Assembly: GCA_900766265.1 (NCBI GenBank)
Contig: CAAFUS010000006.1
Span: 620,001-684,000, forward strand
DNA: 64,000 nucleotides
Direction: 5' to 3'
From: Pseudomonadaceae bacterium
Lineage (GTDB): Bacteria; Pseudomonadota; Gammaproteobacteria; Pseudomonadales; Pseudomonadaceae
This document shows positions 16,725 through 25,059 of this stretch, in pieces; within the stretch, counting starts at the first letter, position 1, and each line of letters begins with the position of its first letter. Below the pieces are notes generated by a model. It was not told where the DNA came from. It did not search any database and saw nothing but the letters and a program-made list of their open reading frames with translations. The position numbers and the translations under genes were made by a program.

Positions 16725-18179
16725 GTGATCCAGTTTTTACTCAACCGAGCACTGCGCAGCGAGCAGTCGCTGGACCCCAACACTACGGTGCTGAACTACC
16801 TTCGCGAACGGCTGGGCAAGACCGGCACCAAGGAAGGCTGCGCCTCGGGCGACTGCGGCGCCTGCACCGTGGTGGTGGCCGAATTGACCGGCCCGGACGG
16901 CGCCGAACGCCTGCGCTACCGCACGCTCAACGCCTGCCTGACCTTCGTCCCGGCGCTGCACGGCAAGCAGCTGATCACCGTCGAAGACCTCAAACACCAG
17001 GGCCGACTGCACAGCGTCCAGCAGGCGATGGTCGACTGCCACGGCTCACAGTGCGGGTTCTGCACTCCCGGTTTCGTGATGAGCCTGTTCGCCCTGCAGA
17101 AGGCGCAGCGCAGCGGTTACGACAAGGCCGCTGCCCATGAGGCGCTCGCCGGAAACCTCTGCCGGTGCACCGGCTACCGGCCGATCCTCTCCGCCGCCGA
17201 GCAGGCGTGCAGCCAGGCACAGCCGGACCCGTTCGATGCTCACGAAGCCGAAACCATCGCCCAGCTCAAGGCCATCGCCCCTCGCGAGACCGCAGCCCTG
17301 GAAGCCGGCGGCAACCGCTGCCTATCGCCCTTGACGGTTGCCGATCTGGCCGAACTCTACAGCGCCAACCCCGACGCCCGCCTGCTCGCCGGTGGCACCG
17401 ATCTGGCTTTGGAGGTGACCCAGCTGCACCGTACCCTGCCGGTGATGATCCACGTCGGCCACATCACCGAGATGAAAGCCATAGAGGTCGGCGCCAAGCA
17501 GATCGAGATCGGCGCCGCCGCCCCGCTGACCGACTGCTACGAAGCGCTGGCCCACGACTACCCCGATTTCGGCGAATTGCTGCAGCGCTTCGCCTCGCTG
17601 CAGATCCGCAACCAGGGCACGCTGGGCGGCAACATTGACAATGCTTCGCCGATTGGCGACTCGCCTCCCCTGCTGATCGCCCTCGGCGCGCAACTGGTGC
17701 TGCGCCAGGGCGACCGGCGCCGCACGCTGGCCCTGGAAGACTATTTCATCGACTACCGGGTGACCGCGCGCCAGAGCGGCGAATTCATCGAGAAGATCAT
17801 CGTGCCGCGACCGCGAGCCGCCCAGACGCTGCGCGCCTACAAGGTCTCCAAGCGCCTGGACGATGACATCTCCGCCGTCTGCGCAGCCTTCGCGCTGACG
17901 CTGGAAAACGGACGGGTCAGCCAGGCGCGGGTCGCCTTCGGCGGCATGGCGGCGATTCCCAAGCGCGCCCAGGCGTGCGAACAGGCGCTGCAGGGAAACC
18001 CTTTCGACCCCGACGTGATCGAGCGCGCCTGCACGGCCCTGGCCGATGACTTCACACCGCTGACCGACTTTCGCGCCAGCCGCGAGTACCGTCTGCTGGT
18101 GGCCCAGAACCTGCTGCGCAAGTGCTTCCACGAAGCGCAGCCGCACAGCTACGAGACCCGGGTGACCGCCTATGCATAG
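16725..18179 (+). CDS. xdhA: Xanthine dehydrogenase small subunit (FeS/FAD)
   Basis: A 484-aa subunit with two [2Fe-2S] clusters and an FAD domain. Cluster motif 1 is GCASGDCGACTVVV; cluster motif 2 uses CGFCTPGF and NLCRCTGYRPI. The FAD-binding domain starts near residue 190, with LLAGGTDLALEV and TLGGNIDNASPIGD. With XdhB it oxidises hypoxanthine and xanthine to urate using NAD. The start is GTG at 16725, with GAGGAGG five bases upstream; no in-frame ATG fits the conserved N terminus MIQFLLN. It overlaps xdhB by 8 bp. Confidence 0.94.
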   Translation: MIQFLLNRALRSEQSLDPNTTVLNYLRERLGKTGTKEGCASGDCGACTVVVAELTGPDGAERLRYRTLNACLTFVPALHGKQLITVEDLKHQGRLHSVQQAMVDCHGSQCGFCTPGFVMSLFALQKAQRSGYDKAAAHEALAGNLCRCTGYRPILSAAEQACSQAQPDPFDAHEAETIAQLKAIAPRETAALEAGGNRCLSPLTVADLAELYSANPDARLLAGGTDLALEVTQLHRTLPVMIHVGHITEMKAIEVGAKQIEIGAAAPLTDCYEALAHDYPDFGELLQRFASLQIRNQGTLGGNIDNASPIGDSPPLLIALGAQLVLRQGDRRRTLALEDYFIDYRVTARQSGEFIEKIIVPRPRAAQTLRAYKVSKRLDDDISAVCAAFALTLENGRVSQARVAFGGMAAIPKRAQACEQALQGNPFDPDVIERACTALADDFTPLTDFRASREYRLLVAQNLLRKCFHEAQPHSYETRVTAYA

Positions 18180-20562
18180 CCCCACGAGAAGCCAGGAAGA
18201 GATCGCCGAGCTGTTCAAGCAGGATCTGGTCACCGGCGTCGGCAAGAGCGTGCGCCACGACAGTGCGCCCAAGCACGTCACGGGCGAGGCCATCTATGTG
18301 GACGACCGCCTCGAATTTCCCAACCAGCTGCACGTCTATGCCCGCATGAGCGAACGCGCCCATGCACGCATCACCCGCATCGACGTCTCGCCCTGCTACG
18401 GCTTCGACGGCGTAGCCATCGCCATCACCAGCCAGGACGTGCCCGGGCAACTGGACATCGGCCCCTTGGTCGGCGGCGACCCGCTGTTGGCCGACGGCAA
18501 GGTCGAGTTCGTAGGCCAACCGGTGATCGCCGTGGCAGCCGACTGCCTGGAGACCGCGCGCAAGGCAGCGATGGCCGCGATCATCGAATACGAGGACCTG
18601 GAGCCGGTGCTCGACGTGGTCGAAGCCCTACGCAAGCGTCACTTCGTGCTCGACAGCCACGCCCATGCGCGCGGCGACTCCGACGCGGCACTGGCGACCG
18701 CACCGCGCAGGTTGCAGGGTAGCCTGCACATCGGTGGCCAGGAGCACTTCTACCTGGAGACGCAGATCTCCTCGGTCATGCCCACCGAAGACGGCGGCAT
18801 GATCGTCTATGCCTCGACGCAGAACCCCACCGAGGTGCAGAAGCTGGTGGCCGAGGTGCTCGGCGTGCCGATGAACAAAATCGTCATCGACATGCGCCGC
18901 ATGGGCGGCGGCTTCGGTGGCAAGGAAACCCAGGCCGCCGGTCCCGCCTGCCTCTGCGCCGTGGTCGCGCATCTGACCGGACGACCGACGAAGATGCGCC
19001 TGCCGCGCAACGAAGACATGCAGATGACCGGCAAGCGCCACCCGTTCTATGTCGAATACGACGTCGGCTTCGACGACAGCGGGCGCCTGCATGGCGTGCA
19101 GATCGACCTGGCCGGCAACTGCGGCTACTCGGCGGACCTCTCCGGCTCGATCGTCGACCGCGCCATGTTCCACGCCGACAACGCCTACTACCTGGGCGAT
19201 GCCACCGTCCATGGCCATCGCTGCAAGACCAATACGGCCTCGAACACCGCCTACCGGGGCTTCGGCGGCCCGCAAGGGATGGTCGCCATCGAAGAGATCA
19301 TGGACGCCATCGCCCGGGAGCTGGGCAAGGACCCGCTCGAGGTGCGCAAGGCCAACTACTACGGCAAGACCGAGCGCAACGTCACCCACTACTACCAGAC
19401 CGTCGAGCACAACATGCTCGAGGAGATGACCGCCGAGCTCGAGGCCAGCAGCAACTACGCCCACCGCCGAGAAGAGCTTCGCGCCTTCAACGCCGACAGC
19501 CCGATCCTGAAGAAAGGCCTGGCGCTTACCCCGGTGAAGTTCGGCATCAGCTTCACCGCGAGCTTCCTCAATCAGGCCGGCGCACTGATACACATCTACA
19601 CCGATGGCAGCATCCACCTGAACCACGGCGGCACGGAGATGGGCCAAGGGTTGAACATCAAGGTCGCCCAGGTGGTGGCCGAGGTGTTCCAGGTCGAGGT
19701 CGAACGCATCCAGATCACCGCGACCAACACCGACAAGGTGCCCAATACCTCGCCGACGGCGGCATCGAGCGGAGCGGACCTCAATGGCAAGGCCGCGCAG
19801 AACGCCGCGCAGACGATCAAGCAACGGCTGATCACATTCGCCGCGCACCACTGGCAGCTGTATGAGGAAGACATCGAATTCAGCAATGGACAGGTACGCC
19901 TGCGCGACCAGTACATCAGCTTCGAGCAGTTGGTCCAGCAGGCCTACCTCGGGCAGGTCTCGCTTTCGTCCACAGGTTTTTACCGCACGCCCAAGATCCA
20001 CTACGACCGCAGCCTGGCCCGTGGCCGGCCGTTCTACTACTACGCCTACGGCGTGGCCTGTTCGGAAGTGGTCGTCGACACCCTGACGGGCGAGTACCGG
20101 CTGCTGCGCAGCGACATCCTGCACGACGTGGGCGCCTCGCTGAACCCTGCCATAGACATCGGCCAGGTCGAGGGCGGTTTCGTCCAGGGGCTGGGCTGGC
20201 TGACCATGGAAGAGCTGGTGTGGAACGACAAGGGCCGGCTGATGACGGCAGGTCCGGCCAGCTACAAGATTCCCGCCGTGACCGACATGCCGCTGGACCT
20301 GCGGGTAAAGCTGGTGGAAAACCGCAAGAATCCGGAAGACACGGTGTTCCATTCCAAGGCCGTGGGAGAACCACCGTTCATGCTCGGCATCTCGGTATGG
20401 TGCGCCATCAAGGACGCCGTCGCGAGCCTCGCCGATTACCGCGTGCAACCGAAGATCGACGCGCCGGCGACGCCGGAACGGGTGCTCTGGGGTGTCGAAC
20501 AGATGCGAAGGTTGAAGCTGGCGGCGAGTCAGCCTGCAGCACCGGAAACCACCCCGGCCTGA
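18172..20562 (+). CDS. xdhB: Xanthine dehydrogenase large subunit (molybdopterin-binding)
   Basis: A 796-aa molybdenum-cofactor subunit: GKSVRHDSAPKHVTGEAIYV at the N terminus (the substrate-side domain), the glycine-rich RRMGGGFGGKE loop, NTAYRGFGGPQGM, and the late glutamate loop AVGEPPFMLGISVW where the catalytic Glu lies. Length agrees with bacterial XdhB proteins. It overlaps xdhA by 8 bp and is followed by xdhC, so subunits and cofactor-insertion factor are co-expressed. Confidence 0.95.
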   Translation: MHSPTRSQEEIAELFKQDLVTGVGKSVRHDSAPKHVTGEAIYVDDRLEFPNQLHVYARMSERAHARITRIDVSPCYGFDGVAIAITSQDVPGQLDIGPLVGGDPLLADGKVEFVGQPVIAVAADCLETARKAAMAAIIEYEDLEPVLDVVEALRKRHFVLDSHAHARGDSDAALATAPRRLQGSLHIGGQEHFYLETQISSVMPTEDGGMIVYASTQNPTEVQKLVAEVLGVPMNKIVIDMRRMGGGFGGKETQAAGPACLCAVVAHLTGRPTKMRLPRNEDMQMTGKRHPFYVEYDVGFDDSGRLHGVQIDLAGNCGYSADLSGSIVDRAMFHADNAYYLGDATVHGHRCKTNTASNTAYRGFGGPQGMVAIEEIMDAIARELGKDPLEVRKANYYGKTERNVTHYYQTVEHNMLEEMTAELEASSNYAHRREELRAFNADSPILKKGLALTPVKFGISFTASFLNQAGALIHIYTDGSIHLNHGGTEMGQGLNIKVAQVVAEVFQVEVERIQITATNTDKVPNTSPTAASSGADLNGKAAQNAAQTIKQRLITFAAHHWQLYEEDIEFSNGQVRLRDQYISFEQLVQQAYLGQVSLSSTGFYRTPKIHYDRSLARGRPFYYYAYGVACSEVVVDTLTGEYRLLRSDILHDVGASLNPAIDIGQVEGGFVQGLGWLTMEELVWNDKGRLMTAGPASYKIPAVTDMPLDLRVKLVENRKNPEDTVFHSKAVGEPPFMLGISVWCAIKDAVASLADYRVQPKIDAPATPERVLWGVEQMRRLKLAASQPAAPETTPA

Positions 20563-20685
20563 CGTAGGTGGGCAACGCTCTGCGTGTCCACCGTCGGCGC
20601 TACAGTGGATACGCTTCGCGGTTTCGAGCCTACGGACTTCGTGAACGACGTCGCAACGCATGCCTCTGGGCATCGGAGAACAGAG

Positions 20686-21519
20686 ATGAACAGCTGGATC
20701 GACGCCCTCGCCGAGCTGCAGCACAAGGGCGAGCCCTGCGTGCTGGTGACTATCATCGAGGAGCGCGGCTCCACACCGCGCAACGCGGGCTCCAAGATGG
20801 TGGTCAGCCATGAGCGCCTGTACGACACCATTGGCGGCGGTCACCTGGAATACAGGGCGCAACAAATCGCCCGCGAGATGCTTGAAAACCGGGTGCGCGA
20901 AACGCGCCTGGAGCGCTTCTCCCTCGGTGCCAGCCTCGGCCAGTGCTGCGGCGGCGCCACGGTTTTGCTGTTCGAACCCATGGGCCAGCCCCAGGCGCAC
21001 ATCGCCGTGTTCGGCGCCGGCCATGTCGGGCGCGCCCTGGTGCCTCTGTTGGCCGCGCTGCCGTGCCGGGTGAGCTGGATCGACTCGCGGGCAAGCGAAT
21101 TCCCGACGCAGATTCCCCAAGGCGTCGCGTGCCGGGTCGAGGAGGAGGTGGTCGACGAAGTGGCGAACATGCCCGCCGGCAGCTATTTCATCGTCATGAC
21201 CCACGACCATCGGCTGGACCTGGAGCTGACTGAGGCAATCCTCGCCCGAAACGACTTCACCTATTTCGGCCTGATCGGCTCGAAAAGCAAACGCGCCCGC
21301 TTCGAGCACCGCCTGCGCGATCGCGGCGTGCGGCCCGAGGCGCTGGCGCGCATGCGCTGTCCGATGGGCATCGTCGAGGTCAAGGGCAAGCTGCCGGTGG
21401 AGATCGCGGTGTCCATCGCCGGAGAAATCATCGCCACCTACAACGCCCGCTTCGGCGAAGAGTCCCGGGACGGCGAACGCACCCTGCCTATGCTCGTACC
21501 CGCTTCGCGCCGAAGCTGA
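20686..21519 (+). CDS. xdhC: Xanthine dehydrogenase accessory protein XdhC
   Basis: A 277-aa maturation factor that binds and sulfurates the molybdenum cofactor and delivers it to XdhB. An N-terminal XdhC/CoxI domain (TIIEERGSTPRNAGSKM, TIGGGHLE, LGQCCGGA) is followed by a Rossmann-type domain (AHIAVFGAGHVGRALVPLL) and FGLIGSKSKRARF. ATG 20686 is preferred, since an upstream GTG frame adds 34 non-conserved residues. It is 123 bp downstream of xdhB and 119 bp upstream of guaD. Confidence 0.92.
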   Translation: MNSWIDALAELQHKGEPCVLVTIIEERGSTPRNAGSKMVVSHERLYDTIGGGHLEYRAQQIAREMLENRVRETRLERFSLGASLGQCCGGATVLLFEPMGQPQAHIAVFGAGHVGRALVPLLAALPCRVSWIDSRASEFPTQIPQGVACRVEEEVVDEVANMPAGSYFIVMTHDHRLDLELTEAILARNDFTYFGLIGSKSKRARFEHRLRDRGVRPEALARMRCPMGIVEVKGKLPVEIAVSIAGEIIATYNARFGEESRDGERTLPMLVPASRRS

Positions 21520-21638
21520 GCAACAACGCACCCGTGAGCGGGACCTATGCTCATGACCGCGAAAAGGCGCCGCACCGTGCCGAGCGCGACCGAAACGCCC
21601 CATGAAACCACCTACGAACATTACCTGACGAGAACGCC

Positions 21639-22940
21639 ATGCCCCGCATCAAAGCCTTTCGCGCCGCCCTCCTGCATTGCCTCGCCGACCCGCGGGAGGT
21701 GGGTGTCGAGGCGTCCTACGAGTACTTCGAGGATGGCCTGCTGCTGGTGGAGGACGGCAAGGTCGCCCGCCTCGGCGCGGCGGACGATCTGCTCTCCAGC
21801 CTGCCGGCCGGCACGGCGCTCATCGAATACCCCGACGCGCTGATCACCCCCGGCTTCATCGATACCCACATCCACTATCCGCAGGTCGGGGTGATGGGTT
21901 CCTACGGCACCCAGCTGCTGGACTGGCTGGAAACCTACACCTTTCCCAACGAAGGCCGCTTCGCCGATCCGGAGCATGCGCGCGCGCAGGCGGCGCTGTT
22001 CCTTGAGGAGCTGCTGCGTAACGGCACCACCACCGCGCTGGTGTTCGGCACGGTGCACAAGCAGTCGGTGGGCGCCTTCTTCGAGCAGGCCGAGAAACTC
22101 GGCCTGAGAATGATCGCTGGCAAGGTGCTGATGGACCGCAACGCGCCCGACTACCTGACCGACACACCGGAGTCCGGCTATGCCGACAGCCGCGAGCTGA
22201 TCGAGCGCTGGCATGGCAAGGGCCGCCTGCATTACGCCGTGACCCCGCGCTTCGCGCCGACCAGCACGCCAGAACAACTGACCCTGGCCGGCAAGCTGCT
22301 GAGCGAATTCCCCGACCTCTACCTGCACACCCACATCTCCGAGAACAGGCAGGAGGTGGAATGGGTCAAGTCACTGTTCCCCGAGCGCAGCGGCTATCTG
22401 GACGTCTACGACCATCACGGTCTGGTGGGTGCCCGTTCGGTGTTCGCCCACGGCGTGCACCTGTGCGACGAGGAATGCCAGCGCCTGGGCGAGGCGGGCT
22501 CGGCGGTCGCCTTCTGCCCCACCTCCAACCTGTTCCTCGGCAGCGGCCTGCTCGATCTGGCCAGGCTCGAAGCCCATGGCGTGCGGATCGGCCTGGGCAC
22601 CGACGTGGGCGGCGGCACGAGCTTTTCACAGCTGACGACCCTCAGCGAGGCCTACAAGGTGCTGCAGCTGCAGGGCCAGAAGCTGGACCCGTTCAAGGCG
22701 CTGTACCTGGCCACCCTGGGCGGCGCGCGGGCGCTCTATCTGGATCAGCACATCGGCAACCTGCAACCGGGCAAGGACGCCGACTTCGTGGTGCTCGATT
22801 ATCAGGCCACGCCGCTGATCGCCCACCGCCTGCGCCAGGCGACCACGCTGCAGGAGAAGCTCTTTGCGCTGATGATGCTCGGCGACGACCGCGCGGTGCG
22901 TGAAACCTTCGCCGCCGGCGTGTCGGTGCACCGGCGCTAG
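21639..22940 (+). CDS. guaD: Guanine deaminase
   Basis: A 433-aa zinc amidohydrolase converting guanine to xanthine, the substrate of XdhAB. Motifs: FIDTHIHYPQVGVMGSYG (metal HxH), LHTHISENRQEVEWV, FAHGVHLCDEE, FCPTSNLFLGSGL, and GLGTDVGGGTSFS with the catalytic aspartate. PQVGVMGSYG is specific to guanine deaminases. It is the last gene before the convergent GntR regulator; their stops are 5 bp apart (22940/22945). Confidence 0.94.
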   Translation: MPRIKAFRAALLHCLADPREVGVEASYEYFEDGLLLVEDGKVARLGAADDLLSSLPAGTALIEYPDALITPGFIDTHIHYPQVGVMGSYGTQLLDWLETYTFPNEGRFADPEHARAQAALFLEELLRNGTTTALVFGTVHKQSVGAFFEQAEKLGLRMIAGKVLMDRNAPDYLTDTPESGYADSRELIERWHGKGRLHYAVTPRFAPTSTPEQLTLAGKLLSEFPDLYLHTHISENRQEVEWVKSLFPERSGYLDVYDHHGLVGARSVFAHGVHLCDEECQRLGEAGSAVAFCPTSNLFLGSGLLDLARLEAHGVRIGLGTDVGGGTSFSQLTTLSEAYKVLQLQGQKLDPFKALYLATLGGARALYLDQHIGNLQPGKDADFVVLDYQATPLIAHRLRQATTLQEKLFALMMLGDDRAVRETFAAGVSVHRR

Positions 22941-22944
22941 AGCG

Positions 22945-23685
22945 TCAGCGCGGCTTGCGACCCTGCATCACGTGGGAGAAGACCTGCTGAAGGTCGCCGC
23001 TGCCGCCGTCATCGTCCAGCTCGAGCTTGCTGTCGATATGGTCCATGTGACTCATCATCAGCACCACGGCCCGTTCGGCATCGCGCGAGGCGATGGCGTC
23101 GATCAGCCGGCTGTGCTCGTCGTAGGAGCAGTGCGAACGGCTCGGCCCCTCGTACTGGGCGATGATCAGCGACGTCTGCGACACCAGGCTGCGCTGGAAG
23201 CTGAGCAGTGGTGCGTTGCACGCCGCCTCGGCGAGCTTGAGATGAAACTCGCCGGACAGGCGGATACCGGCCCCGCGATCGCCACGGGCGAAGCACTCGT
23301 GTTCCTCGCTGACCATGCGCCGCAAGCCGTCGAGCTGCTCAGGGGTGGCATGCACCGCCGCTAGCTCGGTGATTGCCCGCTCCACCAGACGGCGCGCGTA
23401 AAGGATCTGCCGGGCCTCCTCGACGCTGGGGCGGGCCACCACGGCGCCGCGATTGGGCCGCAACAACACCACGCCCTCATGGGCCAAGCGCGACAAGGCA
23501 CGACGAATGATCGTCCGGCTGACGCCGAAGATGCCGCCCAGGGTCTCTTCGCTCAAGCGGGTGCCGGGAGCCAGGCGCTGTTCGAGAATCGCATCGAAGA
23601 TGTGCGCATAGACGCGGTCGTCCTGGGTTTCCGTACGGCTGCGGGCGCTGCGTGGGCGGGCGGGCGGTTGCAAGGGTTCGCTCAT
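22945..23685 (-). CDS. GntR-family regulator, FadR/FCD subfamily, of purine/allantoin genes
   Basis: A 246-aa regulator with an N-terminal winged helix (about residues 22-90; LAPGTRLSEETLGGIFGVSRT) and an all-helical FCD ligand domain carrying the usual metal-site residues (GEFHLKLAE, DEHSRLIDAI, SHMDHID). It is transcribed divergently from the LysE gene. The TTGTATACAG palindrome at 23737-23746 sits between them, and related palindromes lie upstream of HIU hydrolase and puuE, so I infer that it controls allantoin-pathway genes and itself. The ligand is probably a purine catabolite such as allantoin or urate; that is inference. Confidence 0.85.
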   Translation of the reverse strand: MSEPLQPPARPRSARSRTETQDDRVYAHIFDAILEQRLAPGTRLSEETLGGIFGVSRTIIRRALSRLAHEGVVLLRPNRGAVVARPSVEEARQILYARRLVERAITELAAVHATPEQLDGLRRMVSEEHECFARGDRGAGIRLSGEFHLKLAEAACNAPLLSFQRSLVSQTSLIIAQYEGPSRSHCSYDEHSRLIDAIASRDAERAVVLMMSHMDHIDSKLELDDDGGSGDLQQVFSHVMQGRKPR

Positions 23686-23736
23686 CGTGCTTCACGTCTC
23701 AGGGGTCGGACCTGTCTGGCCGGCCGGTTGCAATGA

Positions 23737-23746
23737 TTGTATACAG
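23737..23746. promoter_or_regulatory. TTGTATACAG operator between gntR and lysE
   Basis: TTGTATACAG differs by one base from the perfect palindrome TTGTATACAA at 25017. It lies 52 bp from the gntR start and 67 bp from the lysE-family start, suitable for control of both. Confidence 0.55.
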
Positions 23747-23812
23747 CCGCATAATCGCCGTGCTCGCTCGATCTTCACGGCGTCAACTCCCACACCCCAA
23801 CGGACCTTCCCC

Positions 23813-24439
23813 ATGCCCCTTGAAACCTGGCTACTGTTTGCCAGCGCTGCACTGGTGGTGATTCTCATCCCAGGACCGCTGTCCCTGCTGATGATCAGTA
23901 ACAGCCTGAACTACGGTCTGCGCCGATCCTGGCCCGCCTATCTGGGCGGGGTCACCGCCTCGATCTTGCTGCTCTGCGCGTCGGCTCTGGGCCTGGGAGC
24001 GCTGCTACTGGCCTCGGAGCGCCTGTTCGGCGTGCTCAAGATCGTCGGCGCGCTCTACCTGTTCTACCTGGCCTGGCAAAGCTGGCGCGAATCTCGCCAG
24101 GCGCAGCAGGCGCCGACACTGGCTACCCCGCTGCCGGCGCCTCGGGTTGGCGCGCTGTTCTGGCGCGCCTTCGGTCTCGGCGCCAGCAACCCCAAGGACA
24201 TCCTGTTCTTCGCCGCCTTCCTGCCGCAGTTCCTGTCCACGCAGCAACCCTTCCTGCCCCAGCTGCTGATCATGATCCTGACCTGGGCGGTGATCGACGT
24301 GCTGGCCAAGCTCAGCTACGGGCTGGGTGCCCGGGGCGCGGCGCGCTATCTGCGCACCGGCCGGGGGCAGGCCTGGTTCAACCGGGTCAGCGCTGCACTC
24401 TTCGGGGGCGCCGGCGCGGCCTCGCTCCTGAGTCGCTAG
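23813..24439 (+). CDS. LysE/RhtB-family exporter
   Basis: A 208-aa inner-membrane protein of the LysE superfamily: PGPLSLLMISNSLNYGLRRS near the N terminus, GALYLFYLAWQSWRES in the middle, and NPKDILFFAAFLPQF. Five to six hydrophobic segments are visible. Members export amino acids or related small molecules. It is flanked by the GntR operator and converges on HIU hydrolase (stops overlap by 4 bp at 24436-24439), so it probably belongs to the purine regulon. Its cargo may be a nitrogen-rich catabolite, which is speculative. Confidence 0.85.
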   Translation: MPLETWLLFASAALVVILIPGPLSLLMISNSLNYGLRRSWPAYLGGVTASILLLCASALGLGALLLASERLFGVLKIVGALYLFYLAWQSWRESRQAQQAPTLATPLPAPRVGALFWRAFGLGASNPKDILFFAAFLPQFLSTQQPFLPQLLIMILTWAVIDVLAKLSYGLGARGAARYLRTGRGQAWFNRVSAALFGGAGAASLLSR

Positions 24440-24789
24440 CTGCCGCGGTAGGTGGAATAACTGTAGGGCGAAAGCAACAGCGGCACATGGTAGTGCGGCT
24501 GCTCGGCGCTGATGCCGAAGCGCAGGACGACCACGTCGAGAAACGGCTGCTCGCCAAGCTCGACGCCGCGCCCGCGGTAATAATCCCCGGCACCGAACTG
24601 CAGCTGATAGACACCGGAGCGGTAGGCCTCGCCTTCGAGCAGCGGCGCGTCGCAACGACCGTCGTCATTGGTCTCGCGCTGGGCCAGCAACTCTAGCCTG
24701 TCGCCCTCCACGCGGTAGAGCTCGACCCTGATCGCCCGGCCCGGGCAGCCATGCGTCGCATCCAGTACATGTGTGGTCAAACGTCCCAT
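24436..24789 (-). CDS. 5-hydroxyisourate hydrolase (transthyretin-like)
   Basis: A 117-aa HIU hydrolase. It begins MGRLTTHVLDATHGCPG, has RTNDDGRC-type residues (here RETNDDGRCDAPL) and ends in the diagnostic YRGS (YSTYRGS). It hydrolyses 5-hydroxyisourate from PuuD to OHCU, the UraD substrate. Start 24789 gives the normal family length. The frame stays open upstream, and an ATG at 24897 would add a cysteine-rich 36-residue leader, but neither start has a strong ribosome site. A TTGTACACAA site lies 93 bp upstream. Confidence 0.92.
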   Translation of the reverse strand: MGRLTTHVLDATHGCPGRAIRVELYRVEGDRLELLAQRETNDDGRCDAPLLEGEAYRSGVYQLQFGAGDYYRGRGVELGEQPFLDVVVLRFGISAEQPHYHVPLLLSPYSYSTYRGS

Positions 24790-24881
24790 CGCCTCGGGCA
24801 CCGGCGGCGCCCCCTCCTCGTTCCGATCCTTGGCCGAGCCTAGCACGCAACCGGAATTCGCGGGACAGTTCACTACGCAAG

Positions 24882-24891
24882 TTGTACACAA
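24882..24891. promoter_or_regulatory. TTGTACACAA operator upstream of HIU hydrolase
   Basis: TTGT-AC-ACAA differs at one central base from the perfect TTGTATACAA at 25017-25026. It lies in the divergent region between HIU hydrolase (minus) and puuE (plus), near the expected minus-strand promoter. Confidence 0.45.
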
Positions 24892-25016
24892 GTTCATGGA
24901 TGCTTGGCCCGTTTCCTGCTGCATATTCCGCGCCCTTGGCCTTTTTTCGAGCTCTAACTGGAACGAACCCGCCGGCGCTGACTGCGTCAGCCTGTGTTTA
25001 CAAGAGTAGTGTCCGT

Positions 25017-25026
25017 TTGTATACAA
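25017..25026. promoter_or_regulatory. TTGTATACAA palindrome upstream of puuE
   Basis: A perfect 10-bp palindrome 33 bp before the puuE GTG start. A weaker copy, GTGTTTACAA (24994-25003, 8 of 10), is 23 bp upstream, about two helical turns. TNGTNNACNA-like cores are typical of FadR-subfamily GntR operators, and the nearest such regulator is at 22945-23685. Confidence 0.6.
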
Positions 25027-25059
25027 TCTGTCACCGCATCGCCGACTAAGGATCCGACC

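Noticed and set aside
18628..21621. 997-aa minus-strand open frame opposite xdhB-xdhC
   Set aside because: Very long, but it runs antisense to two unmistakable genes and its sequence is the His/Asp/Gly/Val-rich pattern produced by reading high-GC genes backwards. No domain seen.
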